From the NCBI GenBank assembly GCA_013375455.1, contig JABXJT010000020.1, positions 1 to 64,000 of the forward strand: a DNA stretch of 64,000 bases, in the 5' to 3' direction. The notes under the pieces were generated by a model. That model was given only the letters and a program-made list of their open reading frames with translations. It was not told the DNA's origin and did no database searches. Below, piece by piece: positions 9,689-18,029 of the stretch. Position 1 is the stretch's first letter. Each line of letters opens with the position of its first letter. The stretch comes from Candidatus Helarchaeota archaeon. GTDB taxonomy: Archaea; Asgardarchaeota; Lokiarchaeia; Helarchaeales; HEL-GB-A. The position numbers and the translations under genes are program-made.

Positions 9689-9730
9689 GTAGTGGGGGGA
9701 GAGTCGAGAACTAGCTTTTTTCCCCACTAC
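9689..9730 (+). other. Hairpin downstream of the radical SAM gene
   Basis: Nine-bp perfect inverted repeat (9689-9697 with 9722-9730). It extends inward through G-U and A-U pairs to about 15 bp with a 12-nt loop. It sits 17 bases after the TAA. It may be a 3'-UTR stabiliser or terminator, but no clean T-run follows it. The cloverleaf expected of a tRNA is absent. Confidence 0.4.
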
Positions 9731-9805
9731 TAATGGGTTCAAGCGGTATTGAATCTATTTGACTCTCAAACTTAGTTAGCCATCAATAATATATAAATTA
9801 GAGAG

Positions 9806-9847
9806 GGGCAGTTTTCGGTAATGACGGATATAGGGCAATTTTCGGTA
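9806..9847. repeat. Pair of 15-nt direct repeats
   Basis: GGGCAGTTTTCGGTA (9806-9820) and GGGCAATTTTCGGTA (9833-9847) differ at one base and are 27 bp apart start to start. They follow a TATA-like AATATATAAAT (about 9787-9797). They could be binding sites or part of a small transcript. Confidence 0.4.
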
Positions 9848-9860
9848 GACTTCAGTTACA

Positions 9861-10580
9861 TCAATTAAATAAACATTTAGCCTGCTCGCACTTTGGATTT
9901 TTTTCAGAAAAAATGCACGCCTCAGGCGAAAAATCCAACTTAGGTTCAATCTTGAAATGTTCGTTTAAAAAATCGAGAGCTTCACAAATCGCATATTTCA
10001 ATGATCTCTTGCAACAATGTTCCAAATCATCCGCTACATACGTCAACACTCTGGCTGTCATTTTATTGGCTAAAGTTCGCTCTTTGTCTTTTGAGGGATT
10101 GGCCTCAGTAAATATGCTAACCGTGATTCCCGTGCCAATGCCTGATCCACACGTTCCAAAAAACCCACAATACCCTCCAGGAATTGTCGCACCGCGTTTT
10201 ACTCCTTCTAAAACATCATTAAAATCCACTTCTTTCCCATTTGGTTTTTTGACTTTTGAATTCTTTAAAGCCGTCAGAATTACGCTAGGAACAAGGAAAT
10301 GATGTTCAGGTCCATATATCCGGAATTTAGGGTGTTGCATGATTTCATCTGCCATTCGGAACGGATCTGTTAAGGTTGTTTTTTTAAGATATTCAATCGT
10401 AATCTCCTTCGCGTCTTTTGCATGGCATTCATCACAGATATAATGGCCATTTTCACAATAAGTATTAACATCGAATTTTTTCCCACAAAAATGGCATTGC
10501 AATGTTTTTCTCGCATCTGAAGGTGATAAATACGTGAGTTCTTTACCGCAAATTTCACAAATATCCTTCTTCTTTGCCAT
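9861..10580 (-). CDS. DUF5714-type Cys-rich protein
   Basis: 239 residues. The N-terminus has a double zinc ribbon: CEICGKEL, CHFCGKKF, then YICDECHAKDAK. The body carries the recognisable DUF5714 blocks: HHFLVPSVILTAL, GGYCGFFGTCGSGIGTGI and a Cys-pair helix near EHCCKRSL. The C-terminus has further cysteines (CIFSEKNPKCEQAKC). The family occurs in anaerobic archaea and bacteria and has no settled biochemical role; the dense cysteines suggest metal or Fe-S binding. ATG 10578-10580 opens the zinc ribbon directly. It stands alone on the minus strand, divergent from the TauE gene. Confidence 0.75.
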   Translation of the reverse strand: MAKKKDICEICGKELTYLSPSDARKTLQCHFCGKKFDVNTYCENGHYICDECHAKDAKEITIEYLKKTTLTDPFRMADEIMQHPKFRIYGPEHHFLVPSVILTALKNSKVKKPNGKEVDFNDVLEGVKRGATIPGGYCGFFGTCGSGIGTGITVSIFTEANPSKDKERTLANKMTARVLTYVADDLEHCCKRSLKYAICEALDFLNEHFKIEPKLDFSPEACIFSEKNPKCEQAKCLFN

Positions 10581-10696
10581 TTTTTATCAGAACCTCATAA
10601 TAGGATCATTCATTAACGTATAATAATTTTATAGCAAGAATTTAAGAATGGAACGTGAGTAAATTTCTTAATTGTAATTAAAATAGGGTCAGCAAG

Positions 10697-11533
10697 TTGG
10701 ATGTCATTCAAGTTGCAATTTTAATAGGAATTGGAGCGCTATTAGGATTTGCCTCTGGAGTAACGGGTATATCCGCAGTACATTTGGTTGTTGCAATCCT
10801 CTTTTTACTTCCAATGTTTGCGCTCGCTATCTTACCTTCACTTGGAACCAGCCTCTTAGTTGATGTGATAGGAGCAGGGGCGGTGGTGTGCTTATATTTT
10901 CGTCATAAAAATGTGGATTTCAAGGTGGGCTTGATGATGGGGCTCATAGCATTCTCATTTGCGATAATGGGGGCATCCATTGCGATTGCTATTGGACTTT
11001 CCTCAGAGTATTTGCTGGTAGGGGGCTTAGGAATTTTCCAAATTTTGATTGGACTCACTTTCATAGTTCGAGGCTATAGAAAGAAGGAGTCAGAGGAATC
11101 ACATCTCATGGAGAAATCAAGACTCGCCATTTGGCTTGAGAATAAGCCTGATTCGTATAAAAAATTGATCCTTATAGTCGCGTCAATAATGCTTGGGTTA
11201 ATTGGGGGGCTATTTGGAGCAGGAGGAGGGTTTGCCATAACCTTCCTATTAGTCTTTCTTTTGGGGTTTGAGAGCCACAAGGCAGTCGGAACAGCTTGTT
11301 TGGTAATGCTCTTTACTGCCGCGGGGGCTTTCTTAATATATACGGCTGGAGCGTTTATAATACATGGAGTTTTATATGTAAATCTCGAATATGGTTTAAT
11401 TATAGGGGCAGCATGCATTTTAGGAGCATTTTTTGGCACACAATTTGCGCACCATCTCTCTGAAAAGCATTTAACCATTGCCTTAGGAGTTATTATTCTC
11501 GTATTTGGCGTATTCATGATTTTACCTAAGTAA
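10697..11533 (+). CDS. TauE/SafE-family anion exporter
   Basis: 278 residues with about eight hydrophobic helices in two halves. Each half begins with the family glycine motif: GALLGFASGVTGISAVH near residue 14 and GLIGGLFGAGGGFAI near residue 172. TauE/SafE proteins move sulfite, sulfonates or related small anions across the cytoplasmic membrane; the substrate here is unknown. The start is TTG 10697, since no ATG lies in frame before the first helix. Downstream, 58 bp away on the same strand, is the putative tail-anchored protein. Confidence 0.85.
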   Translation: MDVIQVAILIGIGALLGFASGVTGISAVHLVVAILFLLPMFALAILPSLGTSLLVDVIGAGAVVCLYFRHKNVDFKVGLMMGLIAFSFAIMGASIAIAIGLSSEYLLVGGLGIFQILIGLTFIVRGYRKKESEESHLMEKSRLAIWLENKPDSYKKLILIVASIMLGLIGGLFGAGGGFAITFLLVFLLGFESHKAVGTACLVMLFTAAGAFLIYTAGAFIIHGVLYVNLEYGLIIGAACILGAFFGTQFAHHLSEKHLTIALGVIILVFGVFMILPK

Positions 11534-11591
11534 GTTTAAAAGAAGGAACTAGGAATATACTAGTTGAAGTTTTACTTGTGGGAGTCTAGAA

Positions 11592-11984
11592 ATGTCCATT
11601 GAAATGTTAGAGCGGTTTAATCAGGCATCTAGGGACTCAATCGATGTTAATCCAAAGGTGCGGATCCGGTCAATTAATCAATTACTTGAACTGTATTATG
11701 CAGCGCCTCAGTTAAAAGTTTCTATAGAGAGTAAGCTTGGTCAATTAGCCGGCGATTCAGATGATAATGTCGCTAAATATGCGAAAAGAATATTACAGCG
11801 CGTCAGTTCTGGACAGCGTCAAAGCTATTATACCGTGCCTACTCGGACAGGTACGACTTCCACCGGCGCGACGAGAGGCACCGCTACAAAACCCAGAGAG
11901 ACCAAAAATATCGTTGCAAACATCGTATGCTGCGTGGTCATGATTGTCGTTTATTTCATAATGTACATTTTCGTTTTTCCTTAG
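11592..11984 (+). CDS. Putative tail-anchored protein with HEAT-like helices
   Basis: 130 residues. The first ~75 are alpha-helical with a HEAT-like unit (SDDNVAKYAKRILQRV). A Ser/Thr/Gly/Arg-rich linker of ~30 residues follows. The last ~22 residues are one uninterrupted hydrophobic helix (about 108-129) ending at the stop. No signal peptide is visible. This topology, a cytosolic domain held by a single C-terminal helix, is that of tail-anchored proteins. GGAG at 11581-11584, seven bases before ATG 11592, supports the start. It overlaps the convergent LAGLIDADG gene by 29 bp. Function unknown. Confidence 0.65.
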   Translation: MSIEMLERFNQASRDSIDVNPKVRIRSINQLLELYYAAPQLKVSIESKLGQLAGDSDDNVAKYAKRILQRVSSGQRQSYYTVPTRTGTTSTGATRGTATKPRETKNIVANIVCCVVMIVVYFIMYIFVFP

Positions 11985-13530
11985 GTTTAAAAAGCGATTT
12001 TAGGAATTCCAAAGCTTCCTCTTTAGAATCAAACCCCTTTACCATTGGGTATTTGTAACTTTCTATGAGCGCATCTAATACTTCCCGACGAGTATAGTCC
12101 TCCCAGAGAGTGTGTTTTTGAATACCTATACCCTCTAGAAAATCTATTTTCTCTTTGAAATCAAGAATATTTTCTAGCCGAGAAATTATGATTCTTCCTG
12201 CATTGATATAACAATTAATACCCAGAGATTCAATCAACCTACGCCATTGCTTAATTAAAGAGGGGGAATGGCAACCAAGTTCAATTTGCTTCGTTATGTT
12301 CCATCGGTTTGTGGCAGATCTTATACGGGGGCGAAACGCGACAGATCCATCGGCCGAGAAAGCAATCTGCAAAACTTTGCCAATATCCTCCTCAGTTAAA
12401 TTAAAGATTTCATTAGGAAGGGTGGCATTTTGATAATCAGATTTATCTATATAACTCCCGAGAAATCTGGCTAATTCCACTGAAGATATTCTACAACGAT
12501 AAACTCTTTTCCTATTTGGATCATCGTTTTTTACAATACTTTCCGAAAAATTTTCAATCTGAAAATTTTGTTTTGCTAATTTTTTAAATGTATCAATAAG
12601 TGCAAAAGAAGTATTTTTAATAGAGACTCCTCGCTCATTAAGATAGCCTTCTGTCATTATTAGAGCGATGAACTTGGCCAAGTCTGGAGTAAATTCTTGG
12701 GGAGCTATTATCTTGGTTTTATGTAAATCGCCGAATCCATGAGAGTGTACTCCATACTCCTTAAGGCGACGAAAAATTGTCATTACAGCAACATTATATT
12801 CCTTTGCTAACTCAGCCGAGCTTGCTCCCTGCTTATACTTTTGTATCACTTCTGGGATTTCTTCTGGCAAGAGCCCTCTCGAAAACCGTTCTAGATAATT
12901 TTTATTGGATAATATCATTTTCGCAACCCGGCTAACGACTTTTCTTGTAACTGAAATCTCAAATTTTTCATTGATGTCATTGCAAATTGCTGTGATATTT
13001 TTATCCGAAAATAAGATTTGGCCTTCTACCATTCTCTTTAATATTTCATTTAAATAATTGGTATATTCAAGCAATTGTTGTTTTTCTGTTTCATTAATAG
13101 AAAGATTATCCCAAATCCACTCTTTAAATTTTTCCGTGAATACCAAACCATGATTGGCTTTTTTATTGGTCTTTTCAGAATATTCTTTCATTAATTCTCG
13201 AAATTCAGAATCAACATTCTCATTATGCTTTTCTTTTGTATCTAACTTTTTTATATTTCCACTTTTTTGTGATTTCAAGGAGTCCTCTTCGTCGGGGGCA
13301 TCTACAGGCTCGAGCTCCTCCGGGGATTCAGGATCCTCCAAGGGTTCCGGTTCCTCAAGTGGTTCAGGGTCCTCCAAGGGCTCAGGTTCCTCACCAGGGT
13401 CTTCCAAGGGTTCCGACTCATCAGGGGCTTCCAAGGGCTCGGGCTCCTCACCAGAGTCCTCCGAGGGCTCGAGCTCCTCCGGGGGCTCAGGGTTCTCCAA
13501 AGGTTCGGGTTCTTCGTCAAAATCTTCCAT
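11956..13530 (-). CDS. Free-standing LAGLIDADG-type DNA-binding protein with acidic Pro/Glu repeat
   Basis: 524 residues. Residues 1-~84 are a low-complexity Glu/Pro/Leu/Asp tail (EPEPLEDP units). A Lys-rich and helical middle follows, then a helix-turn-helix around 225-260 (SSAELAKEYNVAVMTIFRRL). Residues ~275-500 carry two LAGLIDADG-like motifs: FIALIMTEGYL near 285-294 and LQIAFSADGSV near 388-396. Both retain an acidic residue at the catalytic position (E and D), so cleavage is possible. No intron or intein surrounds it. Homing endonucleases have been recruited as regulators (WhiA type), and the HTH plus acidic tail favour a regulatory or DNA-transaction role. A mobile free-standing endonuclease is the alternative. 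Confidence 0.72.
   Translation of the reverse strand: MEDFDEEPEPLENPEPPEELEPSEDSGEEPEPLEAPDESEPLEDPGEEPEPLEDPEPLEEPEPLEDPESPEELEPVDAPDEEDSLKSQKSGNIKKLDTKEKHNENVDSEFRELMKEYSEKTNKKANHGLVFTEKFKEWIWDNLSINETEKQQLLEYTNYLNEILKRMVEGQILFSDKNITAICNDINEKFEISVTRKVVSRVAKMILSNKNYLERFSRGLLPEEIPEVIQKYKQGASSAELAKEYNVAVMTIFRRLKEYGVHSHGFGDLHKTKIIAPQEFTPDLAKFIALIMTEGYLNERGVSIKNTSFALIDTFKKLAKQNFQIENFSESIVKNDDPNRKRVYRCRISSVELARFLGSYIDKSDYQNATLPNEIFNLTEEDIGKVLQIAFSADGSVAFRPRIRSATNRWNITKQIELGCHSPSLIKQWRRLIESLGINCYINAGRIIISRLENILDFKEKIDFLEGIGIQKHTLWEDYTRREVLDALIESYKYPMVKGFDSKEEALEFLKSLFKPKEKRKCTL
13279..13530 (-). repeat. Acidic EPEPLEDP low-complexity repeat
   Basis: About 250 bp of degenerate 15-18-nt units coding Glu-Pro-Leu-Glu-Asp-Pro. 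The pattern is strongly C/T rich on the plus strand. It creates misleading Ser/Gly-rich open frames on the opposite strand. Confidence 0.75.
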
Positions 13531-13565
13531 TTCTCAAAACTTCCATTGATGTTTGTTAAAAAGAT

Positions 13566-13576
13566 AGTATTTAAGC
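13566..13576 (-). promoter_or_regulatory. TATA-like box for the LAGLIDADG gene
   Basis: On the minus strand GCTTAAATACT lies about 40 bp before the ATG at 13528-13530, giving a short leader. The rest of 13531-13798 shows no gene or repeat. Confidence 0.35.
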
Positions 13577-13798
13577 TCCATGCTCAATCACCTTTTCTGG
13601 TCGAATAATCCAAGTTTCCCCAGATTCTGCAAGTAAGGCTCACGAATTATCGAATCAAGAGCGTATAATTTTCTATTTTCTTCGATATTTCCCTGATAAG
13701 GTTGGATTTCATGGATCTAAGAGGTATAACCCATTCGATGAAGAATAAAAATGAATGGATCTTTAGGTAAATTCAAACTAATTTAAAAATTATCATAT

Positions 13799-14755
13799 TT
13801 AAGCGAATAGGCTCACGAGCAAATATCCGACGACAAAGAAAATCGTGATGGAAAACAAAATATATTTCACTAAGTTGTGAGTCCGAATGCCGCGGTGTTT
13901 TTTAGTTCCAAAACTTAGGGCCCCAGCAGGGCAAGCATCAATGCATAATCCACATCCAATACAAGTTTGTTTTGGCACTAGTTCTAAATCTTCTTTAATT
14001 ACCCTTGGCATTATTTGCATCGTGCATACATCTTCACATTTCTTACACTTAATGCACTTTTCTCTATCACGGTAGAGACCGAAGATCGACTTGCGTCCGA
14101 CAAGTCCTAGGAGGGCTCCGGCAGGGCAGATGTAGGCACACCAAGTTCGCGCACCCGTTAGAAGAGAAAGGATGACAACCAAAAGCAGGAAAGAACCGAA
14201 CCAAATGATGGAGTTGGGCATGTTATTGATAACGAAACCGATGGGATTTGAGAAGTCCGTGTAGACTACAAAGAATGGGCAATAATCACAATACAGCCCT
14301 AGCCCAGTAAATGTACTGACGCCAGCTACCCCCATCGCCAGGGTTCCCAGAAGCGTCACAATGAGCAATGCGAGTGCAACATCCCTCCAGCGCTCGGAAA
14401 ACCGATGGGTGATTTTCCGTTTTGGCCACGTGAACGGACGGACTGCGAGACTCAGAGGGCATGAATATTGACAGAAGGCCCGGGAATATAATACGGCGGA
14501 AAGAATCCAAGAGATGAGCCAGAATAATTCAAGGAAAAGTAGTGTAGTCATAATAGTAGAGAAAAAGCCCCATTTTCCAAGTAGCCAGTCCTGAAATAAT
14601 CCATAAGGGCAGAGTCCTGTTCCTGCATATTCACTTAATAAGAGAGGAAACAGAAATCCACCCCAAATCCCAAATGCCAGCGCTCCATAGAGCAAAACTT
14701 CGCTGACATACCTAATCGCCTTGACCTTTGGTGCAGCTTCTCCCACTTCACTCAT
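13799..14755 (-). CDS. NapH/CcoG-like membrane polyferredoxin
   Basis: 318 residues. About five membrane helices alternate with cysteine motifs: CPYGLFQDWL near 46, FCQYSCPL near 93 and WCAYICPAG near 207. A cytoplasmic dicluster ferredoxin domain follows (CIKCKKCEDVC, then CIGCGLCIDACP). A last helix closes the protein. The order matches NapH, CcoG and YccM proteins, which pass electrons across or along the membrane. Its gene lies 39 bp downstream of the DsbD/UreH-like gene on the same strand. In cbb3-oxidase assembly and metal systems such pairs deliver reducing equivalents outward. Start ATG 14753-14755. Confidence 0.85.
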   Translation of the reverse strand: MSEVGEAAPKVKAIRYVSEVLLYGALAFGIWGGFLFPLLLSEYAGTGLCPYGLFQDWLLGKWGFFSTIMTTLLFLELFWLISWILSAVLYSRAFCQYSCPLSLAVRPFTWPKRKITHRFSERWRDVALALLIVTLLGTLAMGVAGVSTFTGLGLYCDYCPFFVVYTDFSNPIGFVINNMPNSIIWFGSFLLLVVILSLLTGARTWCAYICPAGALLGLVGRKSIFGLYRDREKCIKCKKCEDVCTMQIMPRVIKEDLELVPKQTCIGCGLCIDACPAGALSFGTKKHRGIRTHNLVKYILFSITIFFVVGYLLVSLFA

Positions 14756-14794
14756 GTTAAAACAAAGAGGACATTTTTTATTTAAATGTATTCA

Positions 14795-15457
14795 TTAAAG
14801 GAGATTGAGCACTTGGAAGAGATGAAACACGCCTAATATTATTAAAATGAAGCCTGCTATCCAACGTATTCGATCGACTTTTTCGCGGCGGCGGATATAC
14901 TCTGCCCCACCCCCAATTGAAACTCCCGCAATAAAAATATAGACTGTCGTCCCCACCCAGAAAAGCAAGAAGAAAATGAAGCTTAGGAGTAAATTTTCGG
15001 CACCTAAAAGGATTGCCTGCCCAAATATGTAAAATAAAGGACCGCAAGGGAATAAACCAATCAGAAGGCCTAGAACTATGCTCGAGCGATATTTTTGAGT
15101 AAAGGTACAGACTTTCTTTGACAGAGAGGGGAAATATTCCTCACCGAGAGCAAGGGACAATCCATATAATATTAAAAAGGCTATCAAAATTAAAGAAAAA
15201 ATTATGAAAAGATGCGTGGATGATGCCAAAAAGTCCTCTAAGAGATAGCCAGTTAATCCCAAAATAACGGCGTAGATGGAATATGCAATTAACCGTCCAA
15301 AATTGAATGAAATGCTCGAAACTAATCCACTTTTTAGTCCTGGATGATCAGCACTGATATGAGCCAATAAAACTGGCAAACATGTTATAAGACAGGAAGT
15401 TCCTACGGTTAACCCAAGAATTAGGCTTTCAAAAAGGATTGTTCCTACATCTACCAA
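14795..15457 (-). CDS. DsbD/UreH-like six-helix membrane protein
   Basis: 220 residues with six hydrophobic helices. Family landmarks are Cys- and Pro-containing bends: TSCLITCLPVLLAH near residue 19 and GLFPCGPLFY near 138. They match the COG2836 / DsbD_2 group (sulfite-exporter-like, thiol-redox or metal-transport membrane proteins). It is the first gene of a two-gene unit with the NapH/CcoG-like polyferredoxin, so a joint role in moving electrons or thiol reductant across the membrane is likely. A good TATA box (15486-15495) lies about 30 bp before the start. Confidence 0.8.
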   Translation of the reverse strand: MVDVGTILFESLILGLTVGTSCLITCLPVLLAHISADHPGLKSGLVSSISFNFGRLIAYSIYAVILGLTGYLLEDFLASSTHLFIIFSLILIAFLILYGLSLALGEEYFPSLSKKVCTFTQKYRSSIVLGLLIGLFPCGPLFYIFGQAILLGAENLLLSFIFFLLFWVGTTVYIFIAGVSIGGGAEYIRRREKVDRIRWIAGFILIILGVFHLFQVLNLL

Positions 15458-15485
15458 GATATCACTGCTCTATGTATCTTTGATC

Positions 15486-15495
15486 TTTTATAACC
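15486..15495 (-). promoter_or_regulatory. TATA box for the membrane redox pair
   Basis: Minus strand reads GGTTATAAAAG about 30 bp ahead of the ATG at 15455-15457. This 127-bp divergent region also serves the macro-CHAT gene. Confidence 0.5.
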
Positions 15496-15584
15496 AAAGA
15501 GATTTTAATTAGTATTTTAAAGAAATCTTATTACTATTAATTGTTACAAGATTAATTCATTATTTTTAGAAGGATGGAAAAGAT

Positions 15585-17189
15585 ATGCAAGAAGAGAAAA
15601 TTCAAATTGGAACGACAATAGTGAAGATTTACCATGGCGATATAAGGGATCTTTCCCCAGATATAATGGTCTCTTCGGATGTTACAGAACTAACCATGGA
15701 TAGTGGGGTAGCGAAAGCGATTTTAGATAAAGGCGGTCCTCAGATACGGGAAGAGGCAGATATTATACTAGCCAGGCAGAAATTAAGCCTTGGGGACGTG
15801 GTTGTCACAAATGCAGGGAATCTAAACGCAAAGAAGATTTTTCACGCTATAACATTCGATTCGAAGACACAAAAGTTCGTTACACCTTATGGGGTCACTA
15901 AAGCAACCTATACATGTTTGAGGAAAGCCGATGATTTTGCATCTCAAACGATCGCTTTTCCGGCCCTCGGAACCGGTCCTGGGCAAGAGGATCATGAAGC
16001 TGTTTCACGATCCATGCTTCAAACAGTCTTCAATTACTTAGGTACTACTTCCACGAATTTGCGAGAAATCACCTTTTCGCTCTATACACAGGAAGCATGG
16101 ATGGATTTCTTTAAGGATTTCATGTATCAGGCTGCAAAAATTAAGATAGAACAAGCAAAACCCATCCGCCTCACCATCCTAAGGCAGAGAGAGAAAAATT
16201 ACTTTGATCTAACATCAAGTGATACCATTTCTGTCATTAGAACCATGAAAGTGCCAACTAAAACTCTAACAAAATATGCCCAGGCACTAGAAGATTTTGT
16301 TACCACCGGGAAATCGAAGTTCGCTGATCTCGTGCACTTGGGTCAAGACATGTATGAACATTTATTGGGAGATATTGGCGACCAAATCAAGAACTTGCCC
16401 TCTAATAACTTGTTTTTAAAACTGGATGATAACCTGCTGAGCATTCCCTGGGAACTTTGCCACGATGGAACTGATTTTTTGGGGCGGAAGTATAACATTG
16501 GGCGGCAGGTGGTGGTATCTCCAAAATTTTATATAATGTCCTACCCGACGCGATCCCTTCAATATCCGTTGAGAGTCTTATTGCTTGCCGATCCAACAGA
16601 AACGCTTCCTGGTGCCGTGGAAGAGTGTAACAAGATCCACAAGGAATTATCCAAAATTGATGGTATCAAAGAAAATCTGGAATATAAAAGTGGGAAAGAA
16701 ATTAAATTAGATAAATTGATGCGAGATTTAACGAATTACGATTTGGTTCACTACGCGGGCCATGCGAAATTTAATAAAAGAAACCCCAGCGAAAGTGGTT
16801 GGGAAATCAACCCTGACCGTAAAGAGTATCTTACAGCGTCCATGATGGCCGCAATGAATGCACCCCCGATCGTGTTCGCAAATGCCTGTGAATCTGGGAC
16901 TCAAGCCGTAGAGAAAAAACTGTTCTATCAAGGTGAAATATTTGGAATCGCTTCCGGCTTCCTCATGGGCGGCATAAAAAACTATATCGGGACGTTTACC
17001 TATGTCAACGATGTCAGCAGCATTGATTTCGCCGTGCAATTCTATAAAAAATTGATCACGCAAGGAGAAACGGTGGGGTCTTCACTCAGACACGCAAGAA
17101 AGTTCATTTATGAGAAACATGGTGAGGCACACATTCTGTGGGCTAGCTACATGTTATATGGCGACCCAGAATTTAAATTGAATATCTAA
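15585..17189 (+). CDS. Macro domain-CHAT protease fusion
   Basis: 534 residues. Residues ~1-185 follow the macro (ADP-ribose-binding) fold: HGDIRDL, SGVAKAILDKGGPQI, LGDVVVTNAGNL, IFHAITF and AFPALGTGPGQ. The usual NAAN catalytic/binding motif reads VSSDV, so hydrolase activity is doubtful but binding is plausible. Residues ~270-534 are a CHAT caspase-like protease. The dyad is visible as His393 in HYAGHAKF and Cys435 in FANACESGTQ, 42 residues apart, followed by the family end motif (LRHARKF, ASYMLYGDPEF). Inferred: a protease gated by ADP-ribose, ADP-ribosylated protein or a related nucleotide, acting in stress, defence or cell death. It is transcribed alone, convergent with a HAD hydrolase. 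Confidence 0.87.
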   Translation: MQEEKIQIGTTIVKIYHGDIRDLSPDIMVSSDVTELTMDSGVAKAILDKGGPQIREEADIILARQKLSLGDVVVTNAGNLNAKKIFHAITFDSKTQKFVTPYGVTKATYTCLRKADDFASQTIAFPALGTGPGQEDHEAVSRSMLQTVFNYLGTTSTNLREITFSLYTQEAWMDFFKDFMYQAAKIKIEQAKPIRLTILRQREKNYFDLTSSDTISVIRTMKVPTKTLTKYAQALEDFVTTGKSKFADLVHLGQDMYEHLLGDIGDQIKNLPSNNLFLKLDDNLLSIPWELCHDGTDFLGRKYNIGRQVVVSPKFYIMSYPTRSLQYPLRVLLLADPTETLPGAVEECNKIHKELSKIDGIKENLEYKSGKEIKLDKLMRDLTNYDLVHYAGHAKFNKRNPSESGWEINPDRKEYLTASMMAAMNAPPIVFANACESGTQAVEKKLFYQGEIFGIASGFLMGGIKNYIGTFTYVNDVSSIDFAVQFYKKLITQGETVGSSLRHARKFIYEKHGEAHILWASYMLYGDPEFKLNI

Positions 17190-17197
17190 TTCTTTTT

Positions 17198-17917
17198 TTA
17201 TTTTAGTGAATCTAAAATATCATAAATTTCGTGTAAACTATTAATCGTTTTATCGGGTTTTATGTAGTAGTCAGGAAAGAAATACGATCTATTTCGCTTG
17301 ACGTGAATTGCCATTAACAAACCCGCCGCCTTCGCACCTTGAATATCATCATAAAGAGTATCACCAATGAAGATCATCTCATTTCGTTTGATATTCAAGC
17401 GATTCAATACGTGTTCAAAAATTTTTGGGGAAGGTTTTCTAATGCCCAAATCAGAAGACATCACCACGTAATCAAAGATTTTTAAAATGCCAAAAATATC
17501 CATATCTTCCCGTGCAAAAGCCCCATTTGAAATATTTGAAATGCAAACTATTTTGTATCTTTTTTTCAGATCAAGTAATAATTCTTGTACTTTGGGGTAA
17601 ATTGAAATCTGGGCTCGCCACCTTTGATGGCTTGCTAGAATTATTTTTAAGATATCTGCCTCATAAAATGCTAAATTTAATTTTTGGAGGATTTCCCGCC
17701 ACCAGATCTTTGATGTTAGCTCAACATAGTTCTTTTCCCTATATTCTCTCCATTTCCAGTATATCTCATTTCTTACTACTAAAAAATTTTCAAAGGTACC
17801 TTTATACCCAAGATCCTGGATGATTGAGTAAACAGCTTCCATCATCTCATTCCAATTGTGCTTATCAGTGTTGATTAGTGTGGAATATAAATCAAACCCG
17901 ATGCATTTTACCTTCAA
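17198..17917 (-). CDS. HAD-superfamily hydrolase with dehalogenase-type motif I
   Basis: 239 residues. HAD motifs: FDLYSTLI (nucleophile Asp9), SNISNG (motif II), SDLGIRKPSP (Lys of motif III) and FIGDTLYDDIQGA (motif IV). The residue two after the nucleophile, Asp in phosphatases, is Tyr11, as in L-2-haloacid dehalogenases. It may therefore be dehalogenase-like, or a phosphatase with altered acid/base chemistry. Its stop lies eight bases from that of the macro-CHAT gene. The substrate cannot be predicted. Confidence 0.82.
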   Translation of the reverse strand: MKVKCIGFDLYSTLINTDKHNWNEMMEAVYSIIQDLGYKGTFENFLVVRNEIYWKWREYREKNYVELTSKIWWREILQKLNLAFYEADILKIILASHQRWRAQISIYPKVQELLLDLKKRYKIVCISNISNGAFAREDMDIFGILKIFDYVVMSSDLGIRKPSPKIFEHVLNRLNIKRNEMIFIGDTLYDDIQGAKAAGLLMAIHVKRNRSYFFPDYYIKPDKTINSLHEIYDILDSLK

Positions 17918-18029
17918 TTTGCGGATAACCCCATTTATAAGATAAACGGAAAATCATACTCAATGAAATCTTTAAAAAAATAAATAAATAACTGTATTTC
18001 AAACAGATTGGATATAAGAGGTATCGAAA

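Noticed and set aside
9680..9770. Possible tRNA near the hairpin
   Set aside because: A GGTTCAA-like string is present, but no acceptor stem, anticodon arm or CCA-end pairing could be drawn.
12300..12700. LAGLIDADG domain as an intein or intron endonuclease
   Set aside because: No splice-junction residues, no split host gene, and the protein has its own start, HTH and tail.
13154..13549. Plus-strand Ser/Gly-rich open frames
   Set aside because: They are the antisense of the Glu/Pro acidic repeat of the LAGLIDADG gene; the low-complexity DNA leaves several frames open.
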